The translations under genes and the position numbers were made by a program. Below the pieces are notes generated by a model, which worked only from the letters and a program-made list of their open reading frames with translations, was not told the DNA's origin and did not search any database. From Accumulibacter sp. (lineage in GTDB: Bacteria > Pseudomonadota > Gammaproteobacteria > Burkholderiales > Rhodocyclaceae), in assembly GCA_031274075.1 (NCBI GenBank), contig JAISQQ010000260.1, positions 1 through 5,996 on the forward strand: DNA of 5,996 bases, in the 5' to 3' direction. This document shows positions 1 to 5,996 of the stretch, one piece after another (the stretch's first letter is position 1; the number at the start of each line of letters is the position of its first letter).

Positions 1-2
1 CA

Positions 3-362
3 CTATCTTCCGCTCTCATCGCATCGATCGTCAGCGCGGTCATCGAGACCGTCGTTCAGTCGCCCCAGACACAGAACGCCCCGGCCGGGCGCTACGACTC
101 GTATATCGCCAAACGCACCTTGCCGCCCGAGGCGAAGGTCGGGTTCATGCAGCCTCCCACCGGCAACGGCGTAATCGTCATCGACGATCAGCGGCTGAGG
201 CTGTCGGCGGTGGCCCGGTTCCACAACCAGCAGAACCGGTTCATCTTGTCCCAGTCGATACAGCAGCCGTCGTACGTGGTCTATGTCAACGATACCTACG
301 GCAACGTCCATCGCATCTGGCTGATCAGCCAGGCGGACGCCGATTCCATCGAGAAGAATTGA
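3..362 (+). CDS. Unrecognised protein, C-terminal part (5' end outside window)
   Basis: An open frame enters from the left edge and gives 119 visible residues before a TGA at 360-362. I do not recognise the family. The first visible stretch (about residues 1-18, [18 protein letters not shown]) is hydrophobic and could be the end of a signal peptide or a membrane segment. It is followed by a Pro/Gln/Ala-rich linker and then a compact, probably beta-rich region of alternating hydrophobic and polar residues ([18 protein letters not shown], then [20 protein letters not shown]). No cysteines or obvious catalytic motifs are visible. A TTG at 120 and an ATG at 147 lie in frame, but the frame stays open upstream, so neither is needed as the start. 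The stop lies 10 nt before miaB on the same strand, so co-transcription is likely. An exported or envelope-associated small protein is a guess from the hydrophobic segment only. The opposite-strand frame over this stretch looks like a shadow. Confidence 0.6.
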   Translation, partial: LSSALIASIVSAVIETVVQSPQTQNAPAGRYDSYIAKRTLPPEAKVGFMQPPTGNGVIVIDDQRLRLSAVARFHNQQNRFILSQSIQQPSYVVYVNDTYGNVHRIWLISQADADSIEKN

Positions 363-372
363 TCCCGTTCCA

Positions 373-1710
373 ATGGCCAAGAAACTGTTCATCCGTACCT
401 TCGGGTGCCAGATGAACGAATACGATTCGGACAAGATGGCCGACGTGCTTGCCGCTTCCGGGAACATCGTCAGGACCGGGCGGCCCGAGGACGCCGACAT
501 CATTCTTTTCAACACCTGCTCGGTGCGCGAGAAGGCGCAGGAGCGCGTGTTTCACGATCTCGGCCGCGTGCGTCCGCTGAAGCAGGCGAGGCCGGGCCTG
601 ATCATCGGCGTCGGCGGCTGCGTCGCCAGCCAGGAAGGCCAGGCCATCGTCGCCCGCGCGCCGCACGTCGACGTCGTCTTCGGGCCGCAGACGCTGCACC
701 GCCTGCCGCAGATGATCGCCGAGCGAGAGCGTTCCGGCCGGCCGCAGGTCGACGTTTCCTTTCCGGAGATCGAAAAATTCGACGATCTGCCGCCGGCCCG
801 GGTCGAGAACGCCGCGGCCTTCGTCTCGATCATGGAGGGTTGCGGCAAGTTCTGTAGCTATTGCATCGTTCCCTACACGCGCGGCGGCGAGGTCTCGCGC
901 CCGTTCGACGACGTGCTGACCGAAGTGGCCGGTCTCGCCGCCCAGGGCGTGGGCGAGGTCACGCTGCTCGGCCAGAACGTCAATGCCTACCGCGGCGCCC
1001 TGGGCGCGACGGACGAGAAGGCCGATCTCGCGCTGCTCATCGAGTACATCGCCGCGATTCCCGGCATCGAGCGCATCCGCTACACCACCTCGCATCCGCG
1101 CGAGCTGACGCAGCGCCTGATCGACGTTTACACGCGCGTGCCGAAACTCGTCTCGCACCTGCACCTGCCCGTGCAGTCGGGTTCGGACCGCGTGCTGGCG
1201 GCGATGAAGCGCGGCTACACGGCGCTCGAATACAAGAGCCTGGCGCGCAGACTGCGCGCCGCCCGGCCGGATATTTCGCTGTCGTCGGATTTCATCGTCG
1301 GCTTCCCCGGCGAGACGGCCGAGGATTTCGAGAAGACGATGAAACTGATCGACGAGGTCGGCTTCGACGCCTCGTTCTCGTTCCTCTACAGCCCCCGTCC
1401 CGGAACGCCCGCCGCCGGGCTGGCCGACGACACGCCGCGCGAGGTTCATCTCGAACGCCTGGCGCGCCTCCAGCGGCGCATCGAGGAACTGGCGCAGGCC
1501 GTTTCGCGGGCGATGGTCGGCACGGTGCAGCGCGTGCTCGTCGAAGGCCGCTCGAAGAAGGACGGAAACGAACTCGCCGGGCGCGCCGACAACAACCGCG
1601 TGGTCAATTTCGCGGGCAGCGCCCGGCTGCTGAAGCGTTTCGTCGACGTGCGCGTCACCGCGGCCATGCCGCATTCGCTGCGCGGCGAAATCCTGACCCG
1701 GGAGTCGTGA
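373..1710 (+). CDS. miaB: tRNA-2-methylthio-N6-dimethylallyladenosine synthase (MiaB)
   Basis: This cytoplasmic radical-SAM methylthiotransferase converts i6A to ms2i6A at position 37 of tRNAs reading UNN codons. The protein is 445 residues, normal for MiaB. The N-terminal UPF0004 domain (about 3-115) carries the three auxiliary-cluster cysteines: Cys12 in [13 protein letters not shown], Cys49 in [10 protein letters not shown] and Cys83 in [11 protein letters not shown]. The radical-SAM core (about 146-375) has the CxxxCxxC motif at Cys157, Cys161 and Cys164 ([16 protein letters not shown]). Conserved [20 protein letters not shown] and [12 protein letters not shown] segments follow. A C-terminal TRAM domain (about 378-441), which binds the tRNA, ends the protein. 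The FNTCSVRE and YTRGGE signatures favour MiaB over the related RimO and MtaB. The ATG at 373 gives the canonical [15 protein letters not shown] start. No strong Shine-Dalgarno is visible, so translation may depend on the gene ending 10 nt upstream. ybeZ starts 3 nt after the stop. Confidence 0.97.
   Translation: MAKKLFIRTFGCQMNEYDSDKMADVLAASGNIVRTGRPEDADIILFNTCSVREKAQERVFHDLGRVRPLKQARPGLIIGVGGCVASQEGQAIVARAPHVDVVFGPQTLHRLPQMIAERERSGRPQVDVSFPEIEKFDDLPPARVENAAAFVSIMEGCGKFCSYCIVPYTRGGEVSRPFDDVLTEVAGLAAQGVGEVTLLGQNVNAYRGALGATDEKADLALLIEYIAAIPGIERIRYTTSHPRELTQRLIDVYTRVPKLVSHLHLPVQSGSDRVLAAMKRGYTALEYKSLARRLRAARPDISLSSDFIVGFPGETAEDFEKTMKLIDEVGFDASFSFLYSPRPGTPAAGLADDTPREVHLERLARLQRRIEELAQAVSRAMVGTVQRVLVEGRSKKDGNELAGRADNNRVVNFAGSARLLKRFVDVRVTAAMPHSLRGEILTRES
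1701..1704 (+). promoter_or_regulatory. Ribosome binding site of ybeZ
   Basis: GGAG in the last codons of miaB lies 9 nt before the ATG at 1714. It supports that start and suggests translational coupling to miaB. Confidence 0.55.
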
Positions 1711-1713
1711 ACC

Positions 1714-2772
1714 ATGCCTCCGAAAACCGCCGCCACGGGCGTCAACCCCACCGCCGCCAAGCTCAAGCCGCGCGCCGCCGAGCTTTCCCTGTCGCCCCTC
1801 GACAACAGCCAACTGGCCAATCTCTGCGGCGTTCTCGACGAGAACCTGCGCCAGATCGAGACCGCCTTCGACATCGCCATCGCCCGCCGGGGCGAGCGTT
1901 TCACGCTGCGCGGCGAGAAAGAAGGGATCGCCCGGGCGGCGGAAGCCTTGCGCATGTTCTACGCGCGCGCGAAGAACGCGCTTTCCGTCGACGAAATCCA
2001 GCTCGGCCTGATCGAGATCGCCAACCGCCCGGCCAGCAAGGCCGCCAGCAAGACCGTCAATACCATCGCCTCCGGCGACGGCGCGCCGGCGCTGATCACG
2101 CGCAAGACCGAACTGCACGGGCGCACGCCGCGCCAGGTCGAGTATCTCCGGCAAATCCAGGAGCACGACATCACCTTCGGTACCGGCCCGGCGGGCACCG
2201 GCAAGACCTACCTGGCGGTGGCCTCCGCCGTCGATGCCTTCGAGCGCGAACTGGTGCAACGCATCGTGCTCACCCGCCCGGCGGTGGAAGCCGGCGAGCG
2301 CTTAGGCTTCCTGCCCGGCGACCTGGCGCACAAGGTCGATCCTTACCTGCGCCCGCTCTACGACGCGCTCTACGACCTGATGGGCTTCGACAAGGTCGGC
2401 CGCCTGTTCGAGCGCGGCGCGATCGAGATCGCCCCGCTGGCGTACATGCGCGGGCGCACCCTGAATCATGCCTTCATCATTCTCGACGAGGCGCAGAACA
2501 CGACGCCCGAACAGATGAAGATGTTCCTCACCCGCATCGGCATCGGCGCCCGGGCGGTGGTGACCGGCGACGTCACCCAGATCGACCTGCAGCGCGGCCA
2601 GAAGAGCGGCCTCGTCGAGGCGCGCAGGATATTGAAGGAAGTGCGCGGCATCGCCTTCACCGAGTTCCAGAAGGAAGACGTCGTCCGCCATCCGCTGGTA
2701 GCGCGCATCGTCTCGGCCTACGAGGCGCACGCCGCGCTGGAAGAAAAGAATGAGCGCGGCGGCCACAAGTAA
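1714..2772 (+). CDS. ybeZ: PhoH-family P-loop ATPase (YbeZ / PhoL)
   Basis: A cytoplasmic PhoH-like ATPase of 352 residues, typical of YbeZ. The Walker A loop is GPAGTGKT (158-165). The Walker B segment is FIILDEAQN (254-262). Other family hallmarks are [19 protein letters not shown] (185-203), [14 protein letters not shown] (241-254) and [10 protein letters not shown] (284-293). The N-terminal 100 or so residues form the less conserved region seen in this subfamily. A basic, low-complexity linker rich in Lys, Ala and Ser (about 105-118) separates it from the ATPase core. The exact activity is not settled: PhoH-like proteins are proposed RNA-dependent ATPases or helicases, and E. coli YbeZ is reported to bind YbeY and to be linked to ribosome maturation. 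The neighbouring ybeY fits that role. The gene starts 3 nt after miaB, and its last 23 nt overlap ybeY in another frame. The symbol phoH or phoL is also used; the E. coli phosphate-regulon phoH gene is a separate paralogue. Confidence 0.95.
   Translation: MPPKTAATGVNPTAAKLKPRAAELSLSPLDNSQLANLCGVLDENLRQIETAFDIAIARRGERFTLRGEKEGIARAAEALRMFYARAKNALSVDEIQLGLIEIANRPASKAASKTVNTIASGDGAPALITRKTELHGRTPRQVEYLRQIQEHDITFGTGPAGTGKTYLAVASAVDAFERELVQRIVLTRPAVEAGERLGFLPGDLAHKVDPYLRPLYDALYDLMGFDKVGRLFERGAIEIAPLAYMRGRTLNHAFIILDEAQNTTPEQMKMFLTRIGIGARAVVTGDVTQIDLQRGQKSGLVEARRILKEVRGIAFTEFQKEDVVRHPLVARIVSAYEAHAALEEKNERGGHK
2739..2743 (+). promoter_or_regulatory. Ribosome binding site of ybeY, inside ybeZ
   Basis: GGAAG lies 6 nt before the ybeY ATG at 2750, entirely within the ybeZ coding sequence. 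It supports the overlapping start. Confidence 0.45.
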
Positions 2773-3238
2773 ACGCCTCGATCTGGCCGTGCAATACGCC
2801 AGCCGGGCCGACGGACTTCCCGCGCGCGAGCGCGTCCGCGCCTGGGCGCGCGCGGCGCTCGACGCCGATGGCCGGCGCGGCGGCCAGATCGCCGTCCGCT
2901 TCGTCGACGCCGACGAAGGCCGGGCGCTCAACCGCGAGTATCGCGGCAAGGACTATCCGACCAACGTGCTCTCCTTCGCCTATGAAAGCGAACCCCGGCT
3001 ACAGGGCGATCTCGTCGTCTGCGCCCCGGTGGCCGCCCGCGAGGCCGCGGAACAGGGCAAGACGCCAGAAGCGCATCACGCCCACCTGATCGTGCACGGC
3101 CTGCTGCACCTTTTGGGCTACGATCACGAAAGCGGAGAAGACGCGGCGCTCCAGATGGAAAACAGGGAACGCGCCCTGCTGGCCTCGCTGGGCTTCGCCG
3201 ATCCCTATCACGACCAGGATCAGGATCAGGACCACTAG
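2750..3238 (+). CDS. ybeY: Endoribonuclease YbeY (16S rRNA 3'-end maturation)
   Basis: A metal-dependent single-strand endoribonuclease acting in 16S rRNA 3'-end maturation and 70S ribosome quality control. The protein has 162 residues, close to the usual length. The H3XH5XH metal site reads [12 protein letters not shown], giving His116, His120 and His126. The conserved substrate-side motif is [16 protein letters not shown] (61-76), containing the family arginine at Arg65 (RGKDxPTNVLSF). A GDLVVCAP stretch (86-93) precedes the metal site as expected. The ATG at 2750 overlaps the ybeZ 3' end by 23 nt and has an SD-like GGAAG, so translational coupling with ybeZ is likely. The protein ends in an odd polar tail, HDQDQDQDH (154-162), encoded by a hexanucleotide repeat and lying beyond the conserved fold. 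The TAG stop is followed by nine sense codons in the same frame and then the corC ATG. I infer that it works with YbeZ and YbeX from gene order and E. coli precedent. Confidence 0.96.
   Translation: MSAAATSKRLDLAVQYASRADGLPARERVRAWARAALDADGRRGGQIAVRFVDADEGRALNREYRGKDYPTNVLSFAYESEPRLQGDLVVCAPVAAREAAEQGKTPEAHHAHLIVHGLLHLLGYDHESGEDAALQMENRERALLASLGFADPYHDQDQDQDH
3212..3232 (+). repeat. GAYCAG hexanucleotide micro-repeat at the 3' end of ybeY
   Basis: Three GAYCAG units plus a final GAC encode Asp-Gln-Asp-Gln-Asp-Gln-Asp. The 6-nt period keeps the frame if the copy number changes, so tail length could vary between strains without breaking YbeY. Confidence 0.6.
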
Positions 3239-3265
3239 CGCGACTCGCGCCTGCCCACCGGAAAA

Positions 3266-4099
3266 ATGGAACCCACACCGCCGACCTTCTTCGAACGCCT
3301 CTCCTCGCTGCTTTTGCGCGAGCCGGAGGATCGCGAGCAACTGATCCAGTTGCTGCATTCCGCCCACGAACGCGAGCTGCTCGACGCCGACGCGCTGTCG
3401 ATCACCGAAGGCGCGCTCGCCGCCTCGGAAATCGTGGTGCGCGAGGTTATGGTGCCGCGGGCGAAAATGGAAGTCGTCGACATCGAGGATTCGCTGGACG
3501 AGATCGTCGCACAGGTCAACCGCACCGCGCATTCGCGTTTCCCGGTCATCGAGGACAAGCGCGACAACGTGACCGGCATCCTGCTGGCCAAGGACTTGCT
3601 GCGCGTCCCCCGGGACGGCTCGTTCCGGCTGCGCGACTGGCTGCACCCGGTGGTCTTCATCCCCGAATCGAAGCGGCTGAACGTGTTGCTGCGCGAATTC
3701 CGCGTCTCGCGCAACCATATGGCGATCGTCATCGACGAGTACGCCGGCGTGAGCGGCTTGGTGACCATCGAGGACGTGCTCGAACAGATCGTCGGCGACA
3801 TCGAGGACGAATACGATTTCGACGCCACCGAGGACAACATCCGCGAAGACCCGTTCGGCCGCTACCGCGTCAAGGCGCAGACGGCCATCGAGGATTTCAA
3901 CGCCGCGTTCGGCACCCACTTCAGCGACCAGGACTGCGACACCGTCGGCGGCCTCGTCCTCAACCGCCTCGGACGGGTGCCGCGGCGCAAGGAGGAGATC
4001 GGCATCGACGGCTTGCGCTTCATCGTCCTGCGCGCCGACAGCCGGCGCCTGTACACCCTGCTCGTCACCCGTTCGCCGATGCCGGATGCGGCGGGCTGA
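3266..4099 (+). CDS. corC: CorC/YbeX-type CBS-domain protein
   Basis: A 277-residue protein with no membrane segment, matching the short CorC/YbeX form (magnesium and cobalt efflux protein CorC family). A helical N-terminal region (about 1-55) leads into a CBS pair (about 60-190). The pair starts with the family motif VREVMVPR (58-65) and contains RFPVIED, TGILLAKDLL and DEYAGVSGLVTIEDVLEQIV (157-176). The C-terminal CorC/HlyC transporter-associated domain (about 200-270) includes DCDTVGGLVLNRLGRVPR. CBS pairs commonly bind adenine nucleotides. E. coli CorC was named for a role in cobalt/magnesium efflux with CorA, and ybeX has more recently been tied to ribosome metabolism, which fits its place after ybeY. 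The ATG at 3266 is 27 nt after the ybeY stop, in the same frame, and is the first ATG, GTG or TTG after that stop. The SD is weak (CGGA, only about 3 nt away). The 3' end overlaps lnt by 14 nt. The biochemical role is less certain than the family. Confidence 0.94.
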   Translation: MEPTPPTFFERLSSLLLREPEDREQLIQLLHSAHERELLDADALSITEGALAASEIVVREVMVPRAKMEVVDIEDSLDEIVAQVNRTAHSRFPVIEDKRDNVTGILLAKDLLRVPRDGSFRLRDWLHPVVFIPESKRLNVLLREFRVSRNHMAIVIDEYAGVSGLVTIEDVLEQIVGDIEDEYDFDATEDNIREDPFGRYRVKAQTAIEDFNAAFGTHFSDQDCDTVGGLVLNRLGRVPRRKEEIGIDGLRFIVLRADSRRLYTLLVTRSPMPDAAG

Positions 4100-5612
4100 A
4101 TCCGTTCCCCGGTGCCGCGCCATCGCCCTGCCGCTCGCGCTCGGCGCGGCGAGCGTCACCGCCTTTGCCCCGTTCGGCGCGTTTCCCGTCCTCTGGCTGA
4201 CGCTCGGCGGCCTGTACGCGCTGCTCGGCGCGGCGGCGGACAGGCAGGCTCCCGCCCGCGAGGGCGCGCTCCTCGGCGGGCTGTTCGGGCTGGGCGGCTT
4301 TCTCGCCGGCGTCTCCTGGATCTTCGTCAGCCTGGGCACCTTCGGCGGCATGCCGCTGCCGCTCGCGGCCTTCGCCACGCTGCTGTTCTGCGCCGCCATG
4401 GCGCTTTACCCGGCGCTGGCCGGCGCGCTGTTCACGCGCCTCGCGCCACCCACCGGTTGGCGGCGCGCCCTCGTCTTCGCCGCGCTGTGGACGCTCGCCG
4501 AATGGCTGCGCGGCTGGGTTCTCACCGGCTTTCCCTGGCTGGCCGCCGGCTATGCGCAAACGCCGCCCAGCCCGCTGGCCGGCTTCGCCCCGATCGCCGG
4601 GGTCTACGGCGTATCGCTCCTCAGCGCGCTCAGCGGGGCCTTGCTCGCGGAGATCGCGCTCAGCGGGCACCAGCAAGAGACGCGCCCCGCGGCGGCCCTC
4701 GCCGCCCTCGCGCTGGCCGCCGTCATACTGGCCGGCGCCGCGCTCTCCGGGCGCGAATGGACCGCGCCGCAGGGCAAGACGACGCGCGTCGCGCTGCTGC
4801 AGGGCAACATCGCCCAGGACGACAAATGGCTTCCCGAAAAGCTCACGGAATCGCTGCTCGCCTACTACTACCTGATGCGCGACCACCCGGCGCGGCTGAC
4901 CGTGCTGCCGGAAGCCGCGCTGCCGATGTTCCTCGGCGACGTGCCCGAAGACTACCTCGAAGCGATGGGCCAGCTCGCCGCGCGGCAGGACGGCGACCTC
5001 TTGTTCGGCGTGGTCACCGGCGACTGGTCGCGCTACGCCAACAGCGCCGTCAGCCTCGGCGTCTCGGGAGAACAGCGCTACGAAAAATCGCACCTGGTGC
5101 CCTTCGGCGAGTTCGTCCCGCCGGGCTTTGCCTGGTTCCTGGATCTCGCGTACATCCCGATGTCCAGCTTCACGCCGGGAGAGAAAACGCAAGCGCCCTT
5201 CCTCATCGACGAGCAGAAAATCGCCGTCAACATCTGCTACGAAGACGCCTTCGGCGAAGAGATCATCCGCGCCCTGCCCGACGCCACCTTGTTGCTCAAC
5301 CTCTCCAACATGGCCTGGTTCGGCGATTCGCTGGCCCCGGCGCAGCACTTGCAGATCGCCCGCATGCGCGCGCTGGAAACCGGCCGCATGATCCTGAGCG
5401 TCACCAACACCGGCATCACCGCGATCATCGGCGCGGACGGCGCCGTCCAGGCCGCGCTCCCCCCCTTCACCCGCGCCGCGCTGACCGGCGACGTCCAGGC
5501 CTACGCCGGCAGCACGCCCTTCGTGCGCTGGGGCAACGGACTGGCGGTGGGTGTTTCGTTCCTGCTGCTGGCCTTCGCCCGGCGGCGCGGGACGATTGCG
5601 CGATCTTCATGA
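4086..5612 (+). CDS. lnt: Apolipoprotein N-acyltransferase (Lnt)
   Basis: Inner-membrane enzyme that transfers an acyl chain from phospholipid to the N-terminal S-diacylglyceryl-cysteine of apolipoproteins, the last step after Lgt and LspA. The protein is 508 residues, normal for the family. The N-terminal 225 or so residues hold several hydrophobic helices (for example about 12-50, 62-84, 92-118, 128-150, 165-192 and 201-220). A periplasmic nitrilase-fold domain follows (about 233-470), then one C-terminal membrane helix (about 483-498). The catalytic triad is visible: Glu276 in LTVLPEAALP, Lys334 in YEKSHLVPFGEFVPP and Cys384 in VNICYEDAFGE. The conserved LLNLSNMAWFGDS and RALETGR segments follow, as expected. 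The ATG at 4086 overlaps corC by 14 nt in another frame. It has no clear SD, so reinitiation after corC is likely. No closer in-frame start gives a better N-terminus. The gene ends the operon and converges with the minus-strand gene to its right. Confidence 0.96.
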   Translation: MRRAESVPRCRAIALPLALGAASVTAFAPFGAFPVLWLTLGGLYALLGAAADRQAPAREGALLGGLFGLGGFLAGVSWIFVSLGTFGGMPLPLAAFATLLFCAAMALYPALAGALFTRLAPPTGWRRALVFAALWTLAEWLRGWVLTGFPWLAAGYAQTPPSPLAGFAPIAGVYGVSLLSALSGALLAEIALSGHQQETRPAAALAALALAAVILAGAALSGREWTAPQGKTTRVALLQGNIAQDDKWLPEKLTESLLAYYYLMRDHPARLTVLPEAALPMFLGDVPEDYLEAMGQLAARQDGDLLFGVVTGDWSRYANSAVSLGVSGEQRYEKSHLVPFGEFVPPGFAWFLDLAYIPMSSFTPGEKTQAPFLIDEQKIAVNICYEDAFGEEIIRALPDATLLLNLSNMAWFGDSLAPAQHLQIARMRALETGRMILSVTNTGITAIIGADGAVQAALPPFTRAALTGDVQAYAGSTPFVRWGNGLAVGVSFLLLAFARRRGTIARSS

Positions 5613-5639
5613 ACACCTGGCCGCCCCCTCGGAAGTCCC

Positions 5640-5680
5640 AAGGCGATTGCATTTGACAAATTGTTGGACTTCATCGCCTT
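5640..5680. repeat. Inverted repeat in the convergent gap, possible bidirectional terminator
   Basis: AAGGCGAT at 5640-5647 and ATCGCCTT at 5673-5680 are perfect 8-bp complements around a 25-nt AT-richer loop. The element sits between the lnt stop (5612) and the stop of the minus-strand gene (5702), where a shared terminator would be expected. Neither side has a T-tract and the loop is long, so it is not a canonical Rho-independent terminator. Nothing else is recognisable in the 89-nt gap. Confidence 0.35.
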
Positions 5681-5701
5681 CAGCCCAAACTACGCTGGCC
5701 G

Positions 5702-5875
5702 TCAGTGAAGGGTTCGGATGGCGTCCGGGGAAAGTTCCGTCGCTTTCACGATCTCATCGATCGACAGGCCCAAGCCAAGAAGCTTGCGGGCGATGACGAG
5801 CTGCGCTTTCTCCCAACCTTCCTCCCGGCCTTCTTCCCGGCCTTCTTCCCGGCCTCGCTCTAGTCCCCGCTCCAC
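5702..5875 (-). CDS. Candidate internal small protein (RpnS-like antitoxin) within the rpn gene
   Basis: An in-frame GTG at 5875-5873 (minus strand) could start a separate 57-residue protein sharing the C-terminus of the larger protein. It would begin at the VERG unit and contain five of the six tetrads plus the whole helical C-terminal block. A near-consensus Shine-Dalgarno precedes it at 7 nt. Published work on E. coli Rpn proteins describes a separately translated C-terminal protein (RpnS) that inhibits the full-length nuclease (RpnL) and whose four-residue repeats vary in number. The arrangement here fits that scheme. The start is inferred, and the SD-like purines also encode the Glu/Arg-rich tail, so chance is a real alternative. 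A TTG at 5944-5942 would give an 80-residue form but has no well-placed SD. Confidence 0.4.
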   Translation of the reverse strand: MERGLERGREEGREEGREEGWEKAQLVIARKLLGLGLSIDEIVKATELSPDAIRTLH

Positions 5876-5995
5876 CCCCCTTTCCTCCGCCGCGTATTCC
5901 CGCGCGGCAATGTCCCGTTGCAGTTTCTCGCGGGATTCGGCCAAGAGCCGCGTTTGTTCGTCTTCCGACAGCGCGACCAGGCGGGAAACCGCTTT
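5702..5995 (-). CDS. Rpn-family (PD-(D/E)XK nuclease / transposase-like) protein, C-terminal part
   Basis: An open minus-strand frame enters from the right edge and gives 97 visible residues ending at a TGA (5702-5704). The 5' part lies outside the window. The visible part is charged and helical. First comes an amphipathic stretch with LSEDEQTRLLAESREKLQRD. Then come six four-residue units ending in Gly (EERG, VERG, LERG and REEG three times; visible residues 37-60). Last is a C-terminal block, LLGLGLSIDEIVKATELS, resembling a small helix-turn-helix. This Glu/Arg/Gly tetrad tail plus 'GLSxxEIxxxTxLS' ending is characteristic of Rpn/YhgA-like and related PD-(D/E)XK 'transposase' proteins. The nuclease core needed to prove it is not visible, so the call rests on the tail alone. 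Rpn proteins are reported to promote RecA-independent recombination in E. coli and to act as phage-defence toxins. The gene converges on lnt and looks like an accessory insertion next to a housekeeping operon. No frameshift is seen in the visible part. Confidence 0.65.
   Translation of the reverse strand, partial: KAVSRLVALSEDEQTRLLAESREKLQRDIAAREYAAEERGVERGLERGREEGREEGREEGWEKAQLVIARKLLGLGLSIDEIVKATELSPDAIRTLH
5816..5887 (-). repeat. Six 12-bp tandem units encoding four-residue repeats
   Basis: On the minus strand, six consecutive 12-nt units encode EERG, VERG, LERG, REEG, REEG and REEG. The REEG units at 5840-5851 and 5828-5839 are identical (CGGGAAGAAGGC), and the one at 5816-5827 differs at two bases. 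The first three units are diverged at the base level but keep the period and the Gly at every fourth residue. A 12-nt unit preserves the frame, so copy number can change by slippage or recombination without truncating the protein. Confidence 0.85.
5883..5888 (-). promoter_or_regulatory. Internal Shine-Dalgarno before the candidate GTG start
   Basis: The minus strand reads GGAGGA, followed by 7 nt (AAGGGGG) and then GTG. This is stronger than any SD seen before the five housekeeping genes in the window, although here it lies inside a coding region. Confidence 0.45.
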
Positions 5996-5996
5996 T

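Noticed and set aside
325..2259. Very long minus-strand open frame (644 codons) opposite miaB and ybeZ
   Set aside because: The composition is dominated by Arg, Ala, Gly, Asp and Leu with no recognisable domain, and it lies opposite two well-supported genes. GC-rich DNA with G/C third positions commonly leaves antisense frames open.
861..2753. Long plus-strand frame (630 codons) in another frame across miaB and ybeZ
   Set aside because: Arg/Ala/Pro-rich translation without domains; it is a frame shadow of the two genes it spans.
2828..2860. GAGCGC...GCGCTC hairpin with alternating CG runs inside ybeY
   Set aside because: It lies within conserved coding sequence whose Arg/Ala codons force GC-rich alternation; no sign of a regulatory role.
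2999..5348. Long minus-strand frames opposite ybeY, corC and lnt (2999-4399 and 4065-5348)
   Set aside because: Low-complexity Arg/Glu/Gly/Ala translations opposite genes with intact catalytic motifs; explained by base composition.
4112..5656. Plus-strand frame from a GTG at 4112, similar in length to lnt
   Set aside because: Its translation is Arg/Ala/Pro-rich without membrane helices, while the frame from 4086 carries the full Lnt triad.
5653..5658. TTGACA resembling a -35 box
   Set aside because: No acceptable -10 box lies 16-18 bp downstream (GCCTTC instead), and no plus-strand gene follows in the window.
5942..5944. TTG as the true start of the minus-strand gene
   Set aside because: The frame stays open upstream to the window edge with protein-like sequence, and there is no well-placed SD before the TTG, so the gene most likely starts outside the window.

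Overview
The window is GC-rich (roughly two thirds by eye), with tightly packed plus-strand genes. It carries the conserved proteobacterial block miaB - ybeZ (PhoH-like ATPase) - ybeY - corC/ybeX - lnt. This gene order and the protein sequences fit a betaproteobacterium, possibly in or near the Rhodocyclales. That placement is inference from gene order, composition and remembered family features, with no database search behind it.

Layout. Positions 1-362 hold the 3' end of a plus-strand gene I do not recognise, running in from the left edge and ending 10 nt before miaB. miaB (373-1710) makes the tRNA methylthiotransferase. ybeZ (1714-2772) makes a PhoH-family P-loop ATPase. ybeY (2750-3238) makes an rRNA-processing endoribonuclease and overlaps ybeZ by 23 nt. 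corC/ybeX (3266-4099) makes a tandem-CBS protein with a CorC/HlyC C-terminal domain. lnt (4086-5612) makes apolipoprotein N-acyltransferase and overlaps corC by 14 nt. All key catalytic motifs are present and every frame is intact. Tight spacing and overlaps imply one operon with translational coupling. Functionally it joins tRNA modification (MiaB), ribosome maturation and quality control (YbeY with YbeZ and YbeX) and the last step of lipoprotein acylation (Lnt).

Positions 5613-5701 are a short convergent intergenic gap containing a perfect 8-bp inverted repeat with a 25-nt loop. On the minus strand, from the right edge to 5702, lies the C-terminal part of what looks like an Rpn-type (recombination-promoting nuclease / PD-(D/E)XK 'transposase') protein. 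Its tail has a run of four-residue repeats ending in glycine, encoded by 12-bp tandem repeats. Inside this gene, a near-ideal Shine-Dalgarno (GGAGGA, 7-nt spacer) precedes an in-frame GTG that would yield a separate 57-residue C-terminal protein. This matches the reported gene-within-gene arrangement of Rpn toxin-antitoxin/phage-defence loci and is the most interesting signal in the window. The nuclease domain lies outside the window, so the family call rests on the tail alone.
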